Below the pieces are notes generated by a model, which was given only the letters and a program-made list of their open reading frames with translations, did not search any database and was not told the origin of the DNA. From assembly GCA_024690485.1 (NCBI GenBank), contig JAILPB010000068.1:1-63617 (forward strand): 63,617 nt of DNA. Direction: 5' to 3'. The position numbers were made by a program, and so were the translations under genes. The first letter of the stretch is position 1. Each line of letters starts with the position of its first letter. Shown one piece after another: positions 51,785 through 60,494 of the stretch. The DNA is from Butyrivibrio sp. GTDB taxonomy: Bacteria; Bacillota; Clostridia; Lachnospirales; Lachnospiraceae.

Positions 51785-52486
51785 ATGAAAATAGCACTTA
51801 TATCTTGCGCGTCCCAAAAACAGGAGCATCCTTGCTGCGCTAAAGAGATGTACATGCCCAGCCGAATGTTCTCCATGACTTATCAGTATGCTAAGAATAA
51901 TCTGAAGGTGGACAAGATCTTTATTTTGTCAGCTAAGTATGGGCTTTTAAATGAGGAAGATATTATTGAACCCTACGTGGCTTTTTTAAACGATCTGCCT
52001 ATCGAAGAGAGAAGAGTGTGGTCTAATCATGTTGTGGAAGAGCTTAAAAAGCGTTGTGACATAGACAACGATGAGTTCTATGTTCTTGCAGGCAATGCAT
52101 ATCATGAGTATGTAAGCCCTGAGCTTGCCCACTGTATTTTCCCTATGGAGCATAAAAGATATAATGACAGGCTTATTTTCCTGGAAAAAGCTCTTAAGGA
52201 AAATGTCGGAGATAGGAATAGAAGCAGTCAGATTGAGGGTCACTTTATTCCTGAGGAAGTTCTTGAGCACGTAAGAGAAAAGCTTGATAAGTGCAGATAC
52301 ATCGGAGTCCACAGTGTAACGCTTGATTCTGGGGAGATACACAAGGAACTTCGTCTTAAGGACGAAAAAGACATGGTCTGCAATGCCATGAAAGAGGCCA
52401 TGGGAAGTAATGACAAAATAATATCGCAGAACCCTGAAGGCCCTGCGATTGTAATTGAATATAACGTGAAGAGAATGGATCTTTGA
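51785..52486 (+). CDS. DUF6884 domain protein
   Basis: 233 residues. The first 140 contain the DUF6884 pattern: ISCASQKQEHPC, the YMPSRMFSMTYQYAK helix, IFILSAKYGLLNEEDIIEPY, and FYVLAGNAYHEY. The remainder (150-233) is a separate, unrecognised domain. DUF6884 is distantly like enzymes that act on nucleotides or nucleobases; no activity is known. AGGAAG precedes the start. Its stop codon and that of the convergent AraC gene share the palindrome TGATCA. Confidence 0.75.
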   Translation: MKIALISCASQKQEHPCCAKEMYMPSRMFSMTYQYAKNNLKVDKIFILSAKYGLLNEEDIIEPYVAFLNDLPIEERRVWSNHVVEELKKRCDIDNDEFYVLAGNAYHEYVSPELAHCIFPMEHKRYNDRLIFLEKALKENVGDRNRSSQIEGHFIPEEVLEHVREKLDKCRYIGVHSVTLDSGEIHKELRLKDEKDMVCNAMKEAMGSNDKIISQNPEGPAIVIEYNVKRMDL

Positions 52487-53755
52487 TCAGTTCCCTTGCT
52501 CTTTACGATTGTCGGCTCTGGTCCTGAACTCTTTCGGGGTGGAGCCGGTTTTCTTTTTAAAGATAGCATTGAAATAGCTCTGAGAACTGAAGTTCAACAT
52601 GTTGCTGATTTCAAGATATGTAAGGTCTGATGACAGAAGCAGGTTCTTAGCTTCGTTTATTCTTATATCCTGAATGAAATCCGTGATGGAAGTTCCCGTT
52701 TCTTTATTGAATAAAGCTGAAAGATACTTTGGTGAAATATGAAGCTCCGTTGCCAGATCATCAAGGAGTATCTTATCAGGCATTTTCTCAACTATGCGCT
52801 GTATGCACTTATTGGTCGTAGGTGAATAATCCTTGCTGGTGTAGACGTTGATGTCTCTCGTGGAGCGGGCAAGGGATATCGCTACTTCCTTCAGGAGTTC
52901 TAATATTTTCTCGAAGCTTCTTGTATTCTTTAGTTTTTCTATGCTGCTGTGATACATCATAAAGCATGACTTTTTGCCGTGACCGTTTTCTACTGAAGCC
53001 TGAGCTGCAATGGTCAGAAGCTCAACAGTTTTAAACTGGCAATCCTGTAGATTTGCCTTGTTTGGATAAAGGATATCTATGTTCCTTTCATTATTAAAAT
53101 ATGCGTACAACTGATAGGTGTTTCCGTTTTGGATATAGAACCTGTAAAGCTCTTTAAGTCTTAAGATTTCTTTATAGTAGGTAATATCGATGTCTGATGT
53201 ATCAAGATCTGTTCCGATGCCTGAAAGAAGGACAATGTCTGAATTCTGCTTCTCCTCATCCTCTTTCTTTTTCTGTTCTTTTTCGATTTCCTCTGTGAAA
53301 TCAGGTGTCGGAAGTTCAAAGATATCAGTTAATATGCTTGTTACTTCAAGGAAAAAGTCCTCTTTTCTAAGGACAGACAGGGAGTGAAAAAGGACCTGCT
53401 TCTGCTCAGAGAAGATGTTTTTGGAGAAAGAAAGTTCATCCCATACGCGGTCAGTGGGCCTTGATGTAAGGACAGGGCCTATGATTACAGTGTAGGAATG
53501 CTTTCCGGGGTCATATGTAAAAACGTAATAGAGTTCATGGGGATTTGTGTCATCAAAATAAGAACCTTCTATGGAGTGTGCAAGCGTGAAACTTTTGGAA
53601 ATGGACTGCATGCGCTCCATTAGGTTAAGAAGTGCGCTGGTTACAAAGTTGGTGTACTCAATATTGCTGTTTTGACCAAAAAACCAAACCGGAACTCTTT
53701 TTTCTTTATAATATTTCTCTAATTGCCATTTTAACAGTTGCGTATCTGTTTTCAT
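52487..53755 (-). CDS. AraC-family regulator of the Dpp-type/mannosidase locus
   Basis: 422 residues. The N-terminal 300 residues are not recognised (no receiver domain, no TM; a Lys/Glu coiled stretch near 180-195), and the AraC double HTH is at about 320-415 (HISPKYLSALFNKETG; LNFSSQSYFNAIFKKKTG). It is divergent from the binding-protein gene at 54029, with a cluster of GCAATTAA half sites in the space between, and so is the probable activator of this operon. The sensor part probably binds a sugar or a phosphosugar. Confidence 0.88.
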   Translation of the reverse strand: MKTDTQLLKWQLEKYYKEKRVPVWFFGQNSNIEYTNFVTSALLNLMERMQSISKSFTLAHSIEGSYFDDTNPHELYYVFTYDPGKHSYTVIIGPVLTSRPTDRVWDELSFSKNIFSEQKQVLFHSLSVLRKEDFFLEVTSILTDIFELPTPDFTEEIEKEQKKKEDEEKQNSDIVLLSGIGTDLDTSDIDITYYKEILRLKELYRFYIQNGNTYQLYAYFNNERNIDILYPNKANLQDCQFKTVELLTIAAQASVENGHGKKSCFMMYHSSIEKLKNTRSFEKILELLKEVAISLARSTRDINVYTSKDYSPTTNKCIQRIVEKMPDKILLDDLATELHISPKYLSALFNKETGTSITDFIQDIRINEAKNLLLSSDLTYLEISNMLNFSSQSYFNAIFKKKTGSTPKEFRTRADNRKEQGN

Positions 53756-53806
53756 AATATCTCTCCCAAAGCCATGTCGATATTTTATATTAACATAAGA
53801 AGAAAA

Positions 53807-53851
53807 GCAATTAACTTATGGAATATCACGTGATTAATTGCAAACAATTAA
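53807..53851. promoter_or_regulatory. Candidate operator with three TTAATTGC half-sites
   Basis: GCAATTAA (53807-53814), TTAATTGC (53834-53841) and CAATTAA (53845-53851) lie in the divergent region. The last two form TTAATTG-CAAA-CAATTAA. The location between an AraC-type gene and its presumed target is as expected. Confidence 0.45.
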
Positions 53852-54028
53852 ACAATATGCACAATTCACAACAGATGGTTTATGGTAAAACATACAAAAC
53901 GCACAAATGTGGATATTTTTTTATAGATGTGGAAATTTTGATATAAAAAATTCACATAGATTTGTAAAATTTGTGTTAACAAGTTGTGAGTTATATACAA
54001 ACTCAAAAAAACGAAAGGGAGGTAAGTT

Positions 54029-55948
54029 ATGAAGAAGAACTTACAAAAGGTTATGTCACTCCTTTGCGTATCAGCATTGTCATTATCAATGATAGCTGGT
54101 TGCGGCGGATCAAACAGTGGCACAACAACAACTGATACTCCTGCTACAGAAGAGTCCACTGAAGCAGTAGAAGAGACAGTTGAAGAGACAACAGAAGAAA
54201 CAACAGAAGAGGCTACTGAGGAAGCAGCTGAAGAAACAGCTTCAACCGACGAAGGCTCAACACCCAGAAATGAGACCCTTTATGAAGCAGGTCAGCAGTG
54301 GGGAACAATCAACGACTGGAACCCTATGTCTGCTAACTCTAATAACGGTCTTGCACTTTCAGCTAATGAGTCAGCACGTGAACTGGTTTATGAGACACTT
54401 TTCATGTTCAACGCACTTGATGGTAAGCTTTATCCTCTGCTTGGTACAGAGTACAGCTGGAATGATGATCAGACAGAACTTACAGTAAAGCTTAATGCAG
54501 ATGCAAAGTGGAGTGATGGTTCAGCTTTCACAGCAGAGGACGTTGCTTACACATATGACACACATGTTAAGTATCAGTCATCACAGGGTGCTGATTTCTC
54601 AACATATGTTGAATCTGTAGAAGCAGTTGATGATTCAACAGTTCTTATCAAGGCAAAGGCTGAGAATGGTGTAGCAATTAACCCTCTTAAGGTTACTTCA
54701 ATCCTTAACACAATGTACATGATGCAGAAAGCTTATCTGCAGACAGTAGAAGAGAGAAACGGCGAAGACGCTGATAAGGTTAAGCAGGATACAATGGAAG
54801 ATCTTGTACATACAGGTCCTTATGCTCCGTACATCTCTAACGATCAGAAGGCAGTTCTTCAGAGAGATGATAACTATTGGGGACAGGCTTCATCAATGTG
54901 GGGCAAGCTTCCTGTTCCGAAGTACATCGCTCATACAATTTATAAGGACAATGCAGCTGGTCAGGTAGCTCTTTCACAGGGCGAAGTTGACGTTTGCCAG
55001 CAGTTCATCACAGATGTTCAGAACCTCTGGCTTCAGGATAACCTCCCGATTTCAACATGGCTCGATGATGCTCCTTATGGCGCATGCGAAGTAATGCCTT
55101 CAATGTTCTTTAACGTGGAAAGAAAGGGACTTGATAAGAAGGAAGTACGTCGTGCAATCGCTATGGCAGTTGACTACGAGCAGATTATTGCATCCGCTAT
55201 GTCAGGCCAGTCACCTACATTTGATGAGTATCCCAGATCAGTAGTTGGACCTACAGATGGTGAGAGAAAGTACGTTGACTTTGATGCTATCGCAGATCTT
55301 CAGTGGGAAAACGCTGATGTTGATGGTGCAAATGCACTCCTTGACGAGGCTGGCATCGTTGACACAGACGGCGACGGAATCCGTGAAGTTGATGGTGAGA
55401 ACCTTTCATTCAAGGCTGAGTGTCCTACAGGTTGGTCAGACTGGAACGCATCAATGGAAATCGTTGCAGCAGCAGGTGAGAAGATTGGTATTGATATCCA
55501 GACATACTTCCCTGAAGCATCTTCATTCTATGACGATATGACAACATGTAACTTCGATATCTGCATGTGGTCTTGCCCTGGTGCAGGTGTTATGAACCCT
55601 TACTCAAAGGGAATGTTCTACTTCTCAGAAGAGTATGCAAAGCTTGCATCTAACTGGAGTGGTAACTTTGGTCACTACATGAACGACGACGCTGAGGCTA
55701 TTCTCAAAGCTCTTCCTTCAGAGACAGACGAAGCTAAGCTTAAAGAGTACTATACAGAGCTTTCAAGAATCCTTCTTGATGAGTGCCCTGCAGTTGCTCT
55801 TATGTATCGTCCTACATTGTTCTATGCAGTAAACGAGTCTGTATGGACTAACTATCCTGCAGCTGATGACGGAAGAAACATTCCTCCGACAGACTGCACA
55901 GACGGTTATGGAATTGCAGCTCTCTATGATCTTGAGCTTGTTGAGTAA
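54029..55948 (+). CDS. Family-5 ABC transporter substrate-binding lipoprotein
   Basis: 639 residues. Lipobox MIAGCGG, an acidic Glu/Thr linker (about 35-80), and an SBP_bac_5 (DppA/OppA) domain with EWSYNDDQTELTVKL-like and DAKWSDGSAFTAEDVAYTYD segments, then KKEVRRAIAMAVD. Members bind peptides but in many anaerobes bind oligosaccharides such as manno-oligosaccharides; the GH2 gene downstream favours a glycan. GGGAGG lies before ATG; codon use is narrow. A large hairpin (55983-56048) separates it from the permease genes. Confidence 0.9.
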   Translation: MKKNLQKVMSLLCVSALSLSMIAGCGGSNSGTTTTDTPATEESTEAVEETVEETTEETTEEATEEAAEETASTDEGSTPRNETLYEAGQQWGTINDWNPMSANSNNGLALSANESARELVYETLFMFNALDGKLYPLLGTEYSWNDDQTELTVKLNADAKWSDGSAFTAEDVAYTYDTHVKYQSSQGADFSTYVESVEAVDDSTVLIKAKAENGVAINPLKVTSILNTMYMMQKAYLQTVEERNGEDADKVKQDTMEDLVHTGPYAPYISNDQKAVLQRDDNYWGQASSMWGKLPVPKYIAHTIYKDNAAGQVALSQGEVDVCQQFITDVQNLWLQDNLPISTWLDDAPYGACEVMPSMFFNVERKGLDKKEVRRAIAMAVDYEQIIASAMSGQSPTFDEYPRSVVGPTDGERKYVDFDAIADLQWENADVDGANALLDEAGIVDTDGDGIREVDGENLSFKAECPTGWSDWNASMEIVAAAGEKIGIDIQTYFPEASSFYDDMTTCNFDICMWSCPGAGVMNPYSKGMFYFSEEYAKLASNWSGNFGHYMNDDAEAILKALPSETDEAKLKEYYTELSRILLDECPAVALMYRPTLFYAVNESVWTNYPAADDGRNIPPTDCTDGYGIAALYDLELVE

Positions 55949-55982
55949 TAAAACTAGAGAAGGTATTTAATAAATAAAATTG

Positions 55983-56048
55983 GGGGCTGCCGTTATTGGC
56001 GCTGACGCCAATATTGGCGGGCTGCTAAAGAAGCGGCAGTCCCTTTTT
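55983..56048 (+). terminator. Leaky terminator between binding protein and permeases
   Basis: GGGGCTGCCG (55983-55992) pairs with CGGCAGTCCC (56034-56043), one G-U, and an inner ATTGGCG/CGCCAAT stem extends the structure; TTTTT follows. The downstream genes lack a promoter of their own that I can see, so it probably ends only part of the transcripts. Confidence 0.75.
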
Positions 56049-56115
56049 ACGCAAAAATTAGGGAAAAACACTAGTAAATTGGTGACGCAACTTTGCAGAA
56101 GGGAGGTTTTTAAGT

Positions 56116-57120
56116 TTGAAAGGCTATAAAAAATATTACGGACAGAAAATTTTCTGGTATTTTCTGACTCTTGTTTTTGCCGTAATCCTCAACTTTATTC
56201 TGCCGCGTCTGATGCCAGGAAATCCTGTTTCCGCTATAGCATCAAAGGCAGTAAGTGGTATGACGGATTCCACGGCTATCCAGAAAGTATTAAATGATTA
56301 TGCAGCAAAATTCGGTATCAATGAGCCGATGTACAAGCAGTTCTTTATGTGGCTCGGAAATGCTTTAAGAGGTGACTTTGGAGTTTCCTTCAGTCAGTAT
56401 CCGAGACCTGTTTCAGATATTATCGCTAACGCAGTATGGTGGACAGTATGTCTGCAGCTTCCTGCAATTATCGTAGGATGGATCCTCGGTAACTTACTTG
56501 GTGCGATTGCCGCTTATATCAAGGGTGCTTTTGATAAGGTAATCCTCCCTGTATTCCTTTTCATTGGAAATGTTCCGGCATTCGGTATGGCAACAGTACT
56601 TCTTTATCTGTTTGCAATAAGACTTAAGCTTGCACCTTCTTCAGGTGGATACGGATACGATCTTATTCCGAACATGAGCTGGACCTTTATAAAGTCGATT
56701 ATTGCGCACTACCAGCTTCCTTTCTGGTCAATCGTTCTTATTACGATCGGTGGTCAGGCGATCGGTATGCGTTCAATGTCAATATATGAGTTAAATGCTG
56801 ATTACGTTAAGTATTCAAGATTCCTTGGTATCAAGGATAGAAAGATTGTAGGTTATGTGTTCCGTAATGCAATGCTTCCTCAGGTAACAGGACTTGCTCT
56901 TTCACTTGGAACTATGATGGGTGGAGCTCTTGTAGCAGAGATGATCTTCTCCTATCCCGGACTTGGCATGACACTTCTTTCAGCTGTAAACGGTCAGGAC
57001 TATCCTCTCCTTTCAGCATGTACACTAATCATTACAATCATGGTACTTATAGCAAACCTTGCGGTTGAGCTCCTCTATGGTGTTATCGATCCTCGTGTTA
57101 AGGCTAACCAGTTAGATTGA
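56116..57120 (+). CDS. Dpp/Opp-type ABC transporter permease (DppB type)
   Basis: 334 residues, six helices, with an N-terminal helix followed by a periplasmic loop and the EAA-like loop ([22 protein letters not shown]). It is the first permease of the family-5 importer. The start is TTG 56116: GGGAGG precedes it by about nine bases and no ATG is near. The protein starts LKGYKKYYG. The next permease gene follows after 16 nt. Confidence 0.92.
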   Translation: MKGYKKYYGQKIFWYFLTLVFAVILNFILPRLMPGNPVSAIASKAVSGMTDSTAIQKVLNDYAAKFGINEPMYKQFFMWLGNALRGDFGVSFSQYPRPVSDIIANAVWWTVCLQLPAIIVGWILGNLLGAIAAYIKGAFDKVILPVFLFIGNVPAFGMATVLLYLFAIRLKLAPSSGGYGYDLIPNMSWTFIKSIIAHYQLPFWSIVLITIGGQAIGMRSMSIYELNADYVKYSRFLGIKDRKIVGYVFRNAMLPQVTGLALSLGTMMGGALVAEMIFSYPGLGMTLLSAVNGQDYPLLSACTLIITIMVLIANLAVELLYGVIDPRVKANQLD

Positions 57121-57136
57121 GAAAGGGGAATGTGAG

Positions 57137-58381
57137 ATGAAAAATACGATTAAACAGGTTTTCCATTCCGGTAAATTCCTCTTTGGTTTTGTAATATTCA
57201 TGTTCATTCTTTTGACATGTCTTATTTATCCGATCTTTGTAACTGCTGATCCCTTGCAGATGATCGGACAGGGTAACTTCTTCAAACCCGGAACTTACGT
57301 GTCAATTGAGGAATCAACACTGGAAAAATCTTATACATTGCAGCTTCCCAAGCAGTTTTCAAAACTTGAGGCAGTTCTTGATATAGACACAAGAGCACAG
57401 ATTCAGGAGTTTTTGATCAAGAATGCAGGGGTTGCTGAATCAGAGATTGATGTAACAGATGCTGAAGGTCTTGTAGCTCTTTGGAAAGCAAACTACGATC
57501 CAAACACAAAGTATTCAGGACTTACAACAGCTAAGAGAAAAGCACTTAAGAGACTTGATAACCAGATCACAGCAGCTATGAAGGATTCAGGAGTTATCGT
57601 TGCAGAAAAGGACGAAGAAGGAAATCTTAAGCAGTCTAAGGTTATTAAAGATACAGATTATGTAAACATTAACGACGTAACAACAAAGACATTTCTTCTT
57701 GGTACAGACAACTTTGGTCGTGACGTTTTGACAGAGCTTGTAGCAGCTACAAAGTCATCACTTAAGATTGGACTCCTTGCAGGACTTATTGCTACAGCTA
57801 TCGGACTTATGCTTGGTCTTCTTGCAGGTTATGTAGGCGGACTTGTGGATAACATCATAATCTTCATCACAAACCTTTTCACAGTTATCCCGGCATTCGT
57901 TATCCTTATTCTTATTTCCTACTCAGTAGGTGATAAGGCCAGAGGCATCGCAATGGTAGGTATAATCATCGGTCTTACCAGCTGGCCCTGGACAACACGT
58001 TCCGTTCGTTCACAGGTTATCTCACTTAGAAACCGTGACCACGTTAATTTGTCAAAACTTTCAGGACACAGCATGTTCCGCATTATTTTTACGGACATCC
58101 TGCCTTACATCGCTTCTTATGTAGTAATGGCTATGATCCTTCAGATTTCATCAGGAATCCTTGCTGAGGCACAGCTTTCCATGATAGGTCTTGGACCTGC
58201 AACTACTAAGACAGCAACGTTGGGACTTATGATGCAGTGGGCTATGCAGTATTCAGCACATCTGAATGGTTCATGGTGGGCATATTTCCCTGTAGTAATT
58301 TTGATAGCGCTTATTTCGTTCTCACTTAACCTCATGAATACAGGACTTGATCAGGTATTCAATCCACAGCTTAGAGACTGA
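57137..58381 (+). CDS. Dpp/Opp-type ABC transporter permease (DppC type) with large insertion
   Basis: 414 residues compared with about 300 for typical DppC. TM1 is at about 12-35; an insertion of roughly 130 residues follows (45-185), hydrophilic and alpha-helical in outlook with a final [14 protein letters not shown], the usual start of the core. Then five helices and the EAA loop ([19 protein letters not shown]). The insertion would lie on the outer face and could touch the binding protein or wall. AAAGGGG precedes the start. Confidence 0.9.
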   Translation: MKNTIKQVFHSGKFLFGFVIFMFILLTCLIYPIFVTADPLQMIGQGNFFKPGTYVSIEESTLEKSYTLQLPKQFSKLEAVLDIDTRAQIQEFLIKNAGVAESEIDVTDAEGLVALWKANYDPNTKYSGLTTAKRKALKRLDNQITAAMKDSGVIVAEKDEEGNLKQSKVIKDTDYVNINDVTTKTFLLGTDNFGRDVLTELVAATKSSLKIGLLAGLIATAIGLMLGLLAGYVGGLVDNIIIFITNLFTVIPAFVILILISYSVGDKARGIAMVGIIIGLTSWPWTTRSVRSQVISLRNRDHVNLSKLSGHSMFRIIFTDILPYIASYVVMAMILQISSGILAEAQLSMIGLGPATTKTATLGLMMQWAMQYSAHLNGSWWAYFPVVILIALISFSLNLMNTGLDQVFNPQLRD

Positions 58382-58442
58382 TGTTTAAAGTGCAGCCATC
58401 GAAAGTTACTGTAAATGAGATTAAAAAAGGAAGAAGGTAAAT

Positions 58443-59486
58443 ATGGGAAAAGTAATGCTTGAGGTTAAAGACCTCAAAACTAAATATATAACCAGATTCC
58501 ATGAGGACGTGTACGCAGTTGACGGAGTTTCCTTCAAGGTAGAGGAGGGAAAATCACTTGGTATAGCAGGTGAGTCCGGATGTGGTAAGTCAACTCTGGC
58601 GCTTTCACTTATGGGATACTATTTCGCACCGCTTCACTATATCAGCGGAGATATTATTGTAGATGGTCAGACAATTTCAAATTTAAAGCCGGATGATGTA
58701 CGTCGCAGAATCCTCGGAAACGAGATCGCATACATCCCTCAGGCAGCCATGAATGCGCTGAACCCTACACAGAAGATCATTCGTTTCATCGAAGATGTTA
58801 TCCATGCACATGGAATCAAGATGACAAAGAAAGAGATTTATGATATGGCAAGAGAGCGTTTTGCTGAGCTTGGTCTTCCTGAGGAAGTTCTTGAAAAGCA
58901 CGCAGTAGAGCTCTCAGGTGGTATGAAACAGCGTACTGTAATTGCTATTTCAACAATCCTTTCACCTAAGGTACTTATCGCCGATGAGCCTTCATCAGCT
59001 CTCGACGTTACATCACAGAAGATGGTAATTCGTATGATGAGACAGCTCATGGAAAAGGGCTACATCAAGTCCATGATTTTCATCACACACGAACTTCCTC
59101 TTTTGTACAACGTAACTGATGACATCGCAGTTATGTATGCAGGTCAGTTCGTAGAACTTGGCACAGCAAAAGATATGGTATTTGATCCGATTCATCCTTA
59201 TGCAAAAGGTCTTATGGGATCTATCATCGTTCCTGAGGAAGGAATGAAGGCTCACGAGCTTACAGCTCTCAAGGGCACACCTCCGAACCTCAAGAACCCG
59301 CCTAAGGGCTGTAGATTTGCACCCAGATGTCCATATGCAGTTCCCACATGTACTGCTATGGCACCTGATGAAAAGGAATTTGAAGGCGGAAGATGCTATC
59401 GCTGCCTGATGTCTGTAAGAAAACTAAGGGAGGTATATTCAAATGGCGGAGACAACAAACCAGAGCCAGAAACAGAATTCGACTGA
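58443..59486 (+). CDS. Dpp/Opp-type ABC transporter ATP-binding protein (DppD type)
   Basis: 347 residues. Walker [10 protein letters not shown], signature LSGGMKQRT, Walker [14 protein letters not shown]-loop FITHELPL, and a C-terminal oligopeptide-type extension with Cys-rich [15 protein letters not shown], known to hold a 4Fe-4S cluster in some relatives. It pairs with the next gene as a heterodimeric ATPase. Its 3' end overlaps the next gene by 44 nt. Confidence 0.93.
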   Translation: MGKVMLEVKDLKTKYITRFHEDVYAVDGVSFKVEEGKSLGIAGESGCGKSTLALSLMGYYFAPLHYISGDIIVDGQTISNLKPDDVRRRILGNEIAYIPQAAMNALNPTQKIIRFIEDVIHAHGIKMTKKEIYDMARERFAELGLPEEVLEKHAVELSGGMKQRTVIAISTILSPKVLIADEPSSALDVTSQKMVIRMMRQLMEKGYIKSMIFITHELPLLYNVTDDIAVMYAGQFVELGTAKDMVFDPIHPYAKGLMGSIIVPEEGMKAHELTALKGTPPNLKNPPKGCRFAPRCPYAVPTCTAMAPDEKEFEGGRCYRCLMSVRKLREVYSNGGDNKPEPETEFD

Positions 59487-60312
59487 TACGGCAAATAAGC
59501 CTACACCGAAACCATGCCTCACCGGAAGAGGACTTACAAAAGTATTTGGAGTAGGAAAAACTCAGACAGTTGCTGTAGATCATGTTGATTTTGATTTCAA
59601 CGAAGGCGAGATCATTTCTATAGTAGGTGAGTCAGGAAGTGGAAAGACAACTCTTTCCAAGATGCTTCTTGGTCTTATCAGCACAACAGAAGGTGAGATT
59701 GAATATCAGGGGAAACCCCGCGATATCAGCACCAATGCTAAGAAAAAGGAATATTGGAAGAACATTCAGCCAATTTTCCAGGATCCTTTCTCTTCATATA
59801 ATATTTTCTACAAGATTGATGCAGTTCTTGATGACTGCCTCAACATGAGAGGGTTCAAGAACCTTCCCGAAGAGCAAAAGATTCAGATGAAGACAGAGGC
59901 CTGCAGCTTCGTTAACCTTAAGTATGCGGAGCTTACCAATAAGTATCCTTTCGAACTTTCAGGTGGACAGATGCAGAGACTTATGATTGCTCGTATCTTC
60001 CTCTTAAAGCCAAAGATTCTTATGGCAGACGAGCCCACGTCCATGATCGATGCCTGCTCAAGAGCAACAATCCTGGATATGCTCTTAAAGCTTCGTGATG
60101 AGATAAACATGACAATCATTTTCATCACTCACGATATCGGACTTGCTTATTATATTTCCGATAAGGTTTACATCATGGAGCATGGAAAGTTTGTAGAGTC
60201 AGGAAGTGCTGAGGAAGTCATCATCAATCCTCAGGCTGACTACACCAAGAGACTTATCAGTGATGTGCCCAAGATCTATGAAAAGTGGGATCTTGATACA
60301 GTCGTTAGCTGA
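59443..60312 (+). CDS. Dpp/Opp-type ABC transporter ATP-binding protein (DppF type)
   Basis: 289 residues. Walker [10 protein letters not shown], signature LSGGQMQRL, Walker [14 protein letters not shown]-loop FITHDIGL. It lacks the Cys-rich C-terminal extension of its partner, which is normal. Its N-terminus (about 25 residues, Thr/Asn/Gln-rich) lies in the 44-nt overlap with the preceding gene; AAGGGAGG stands inside that gene, eight bases before ATG 59443, so the overlap looks real. Last gene of the transporter operon. Confidence 0.92.
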   Translation: MAETTNQSQKQNSTDTANKPTPKPCLTGRGLTKVFGVGKTQTVAVDHVDFDFNEGEIISIVGESGSGKTTLSKMLLGLISTTEGEIEYQGKPRDISTNAKKKEYWKNIQPIFQDPFSSYNIFYKIDAVLDDCLNMRGFKNLPEEQKIQMKTEACSFVNLKYAELTNKYPFELSGGQMQRLMIARIFLLKPKILMADEPTSMIDACSRATILDMLLKLRDEINMTIIFITHDIGLAYYISDKVYIMEHGKFVESGSAEEVIINPQADYTKRLISDVPKIYEKWDLDTVVS

Positions 60313-60368
60313 ACATGGTAAATATTAGGCTTCCCTAATATTAATATAGTTTATTTTATGTTATAGTT

Positions 60369-60407
60369 GAAATGGTACCCTTTTATTATTGGAAGTGGTA
60401 CCATTTC
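60369..60407 (+). promoter_or_regulatory. GGTACC inverted repeat between transporter and mannosidase genes
   Basis: GAAATGGTACC (60369-60379) and GGTACCATTTC (60397-60407) form a perfect 11-bp inverted repeat with a 17-nt gap. No U run follows, so it could be an operator for the mannosidase gene or a transcript-ending structure. The same ATGGTACC core occurs in the terminator after the mannosidase. Confidence 0.5.
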
Positions 60408-60494
60408 TTCTGAAAAGATTTATTTTATCAGGTTATAAGATCATCTAAGTTAATATAGAATATTGAATTATGACAATTTGATGAGGAGTATATT

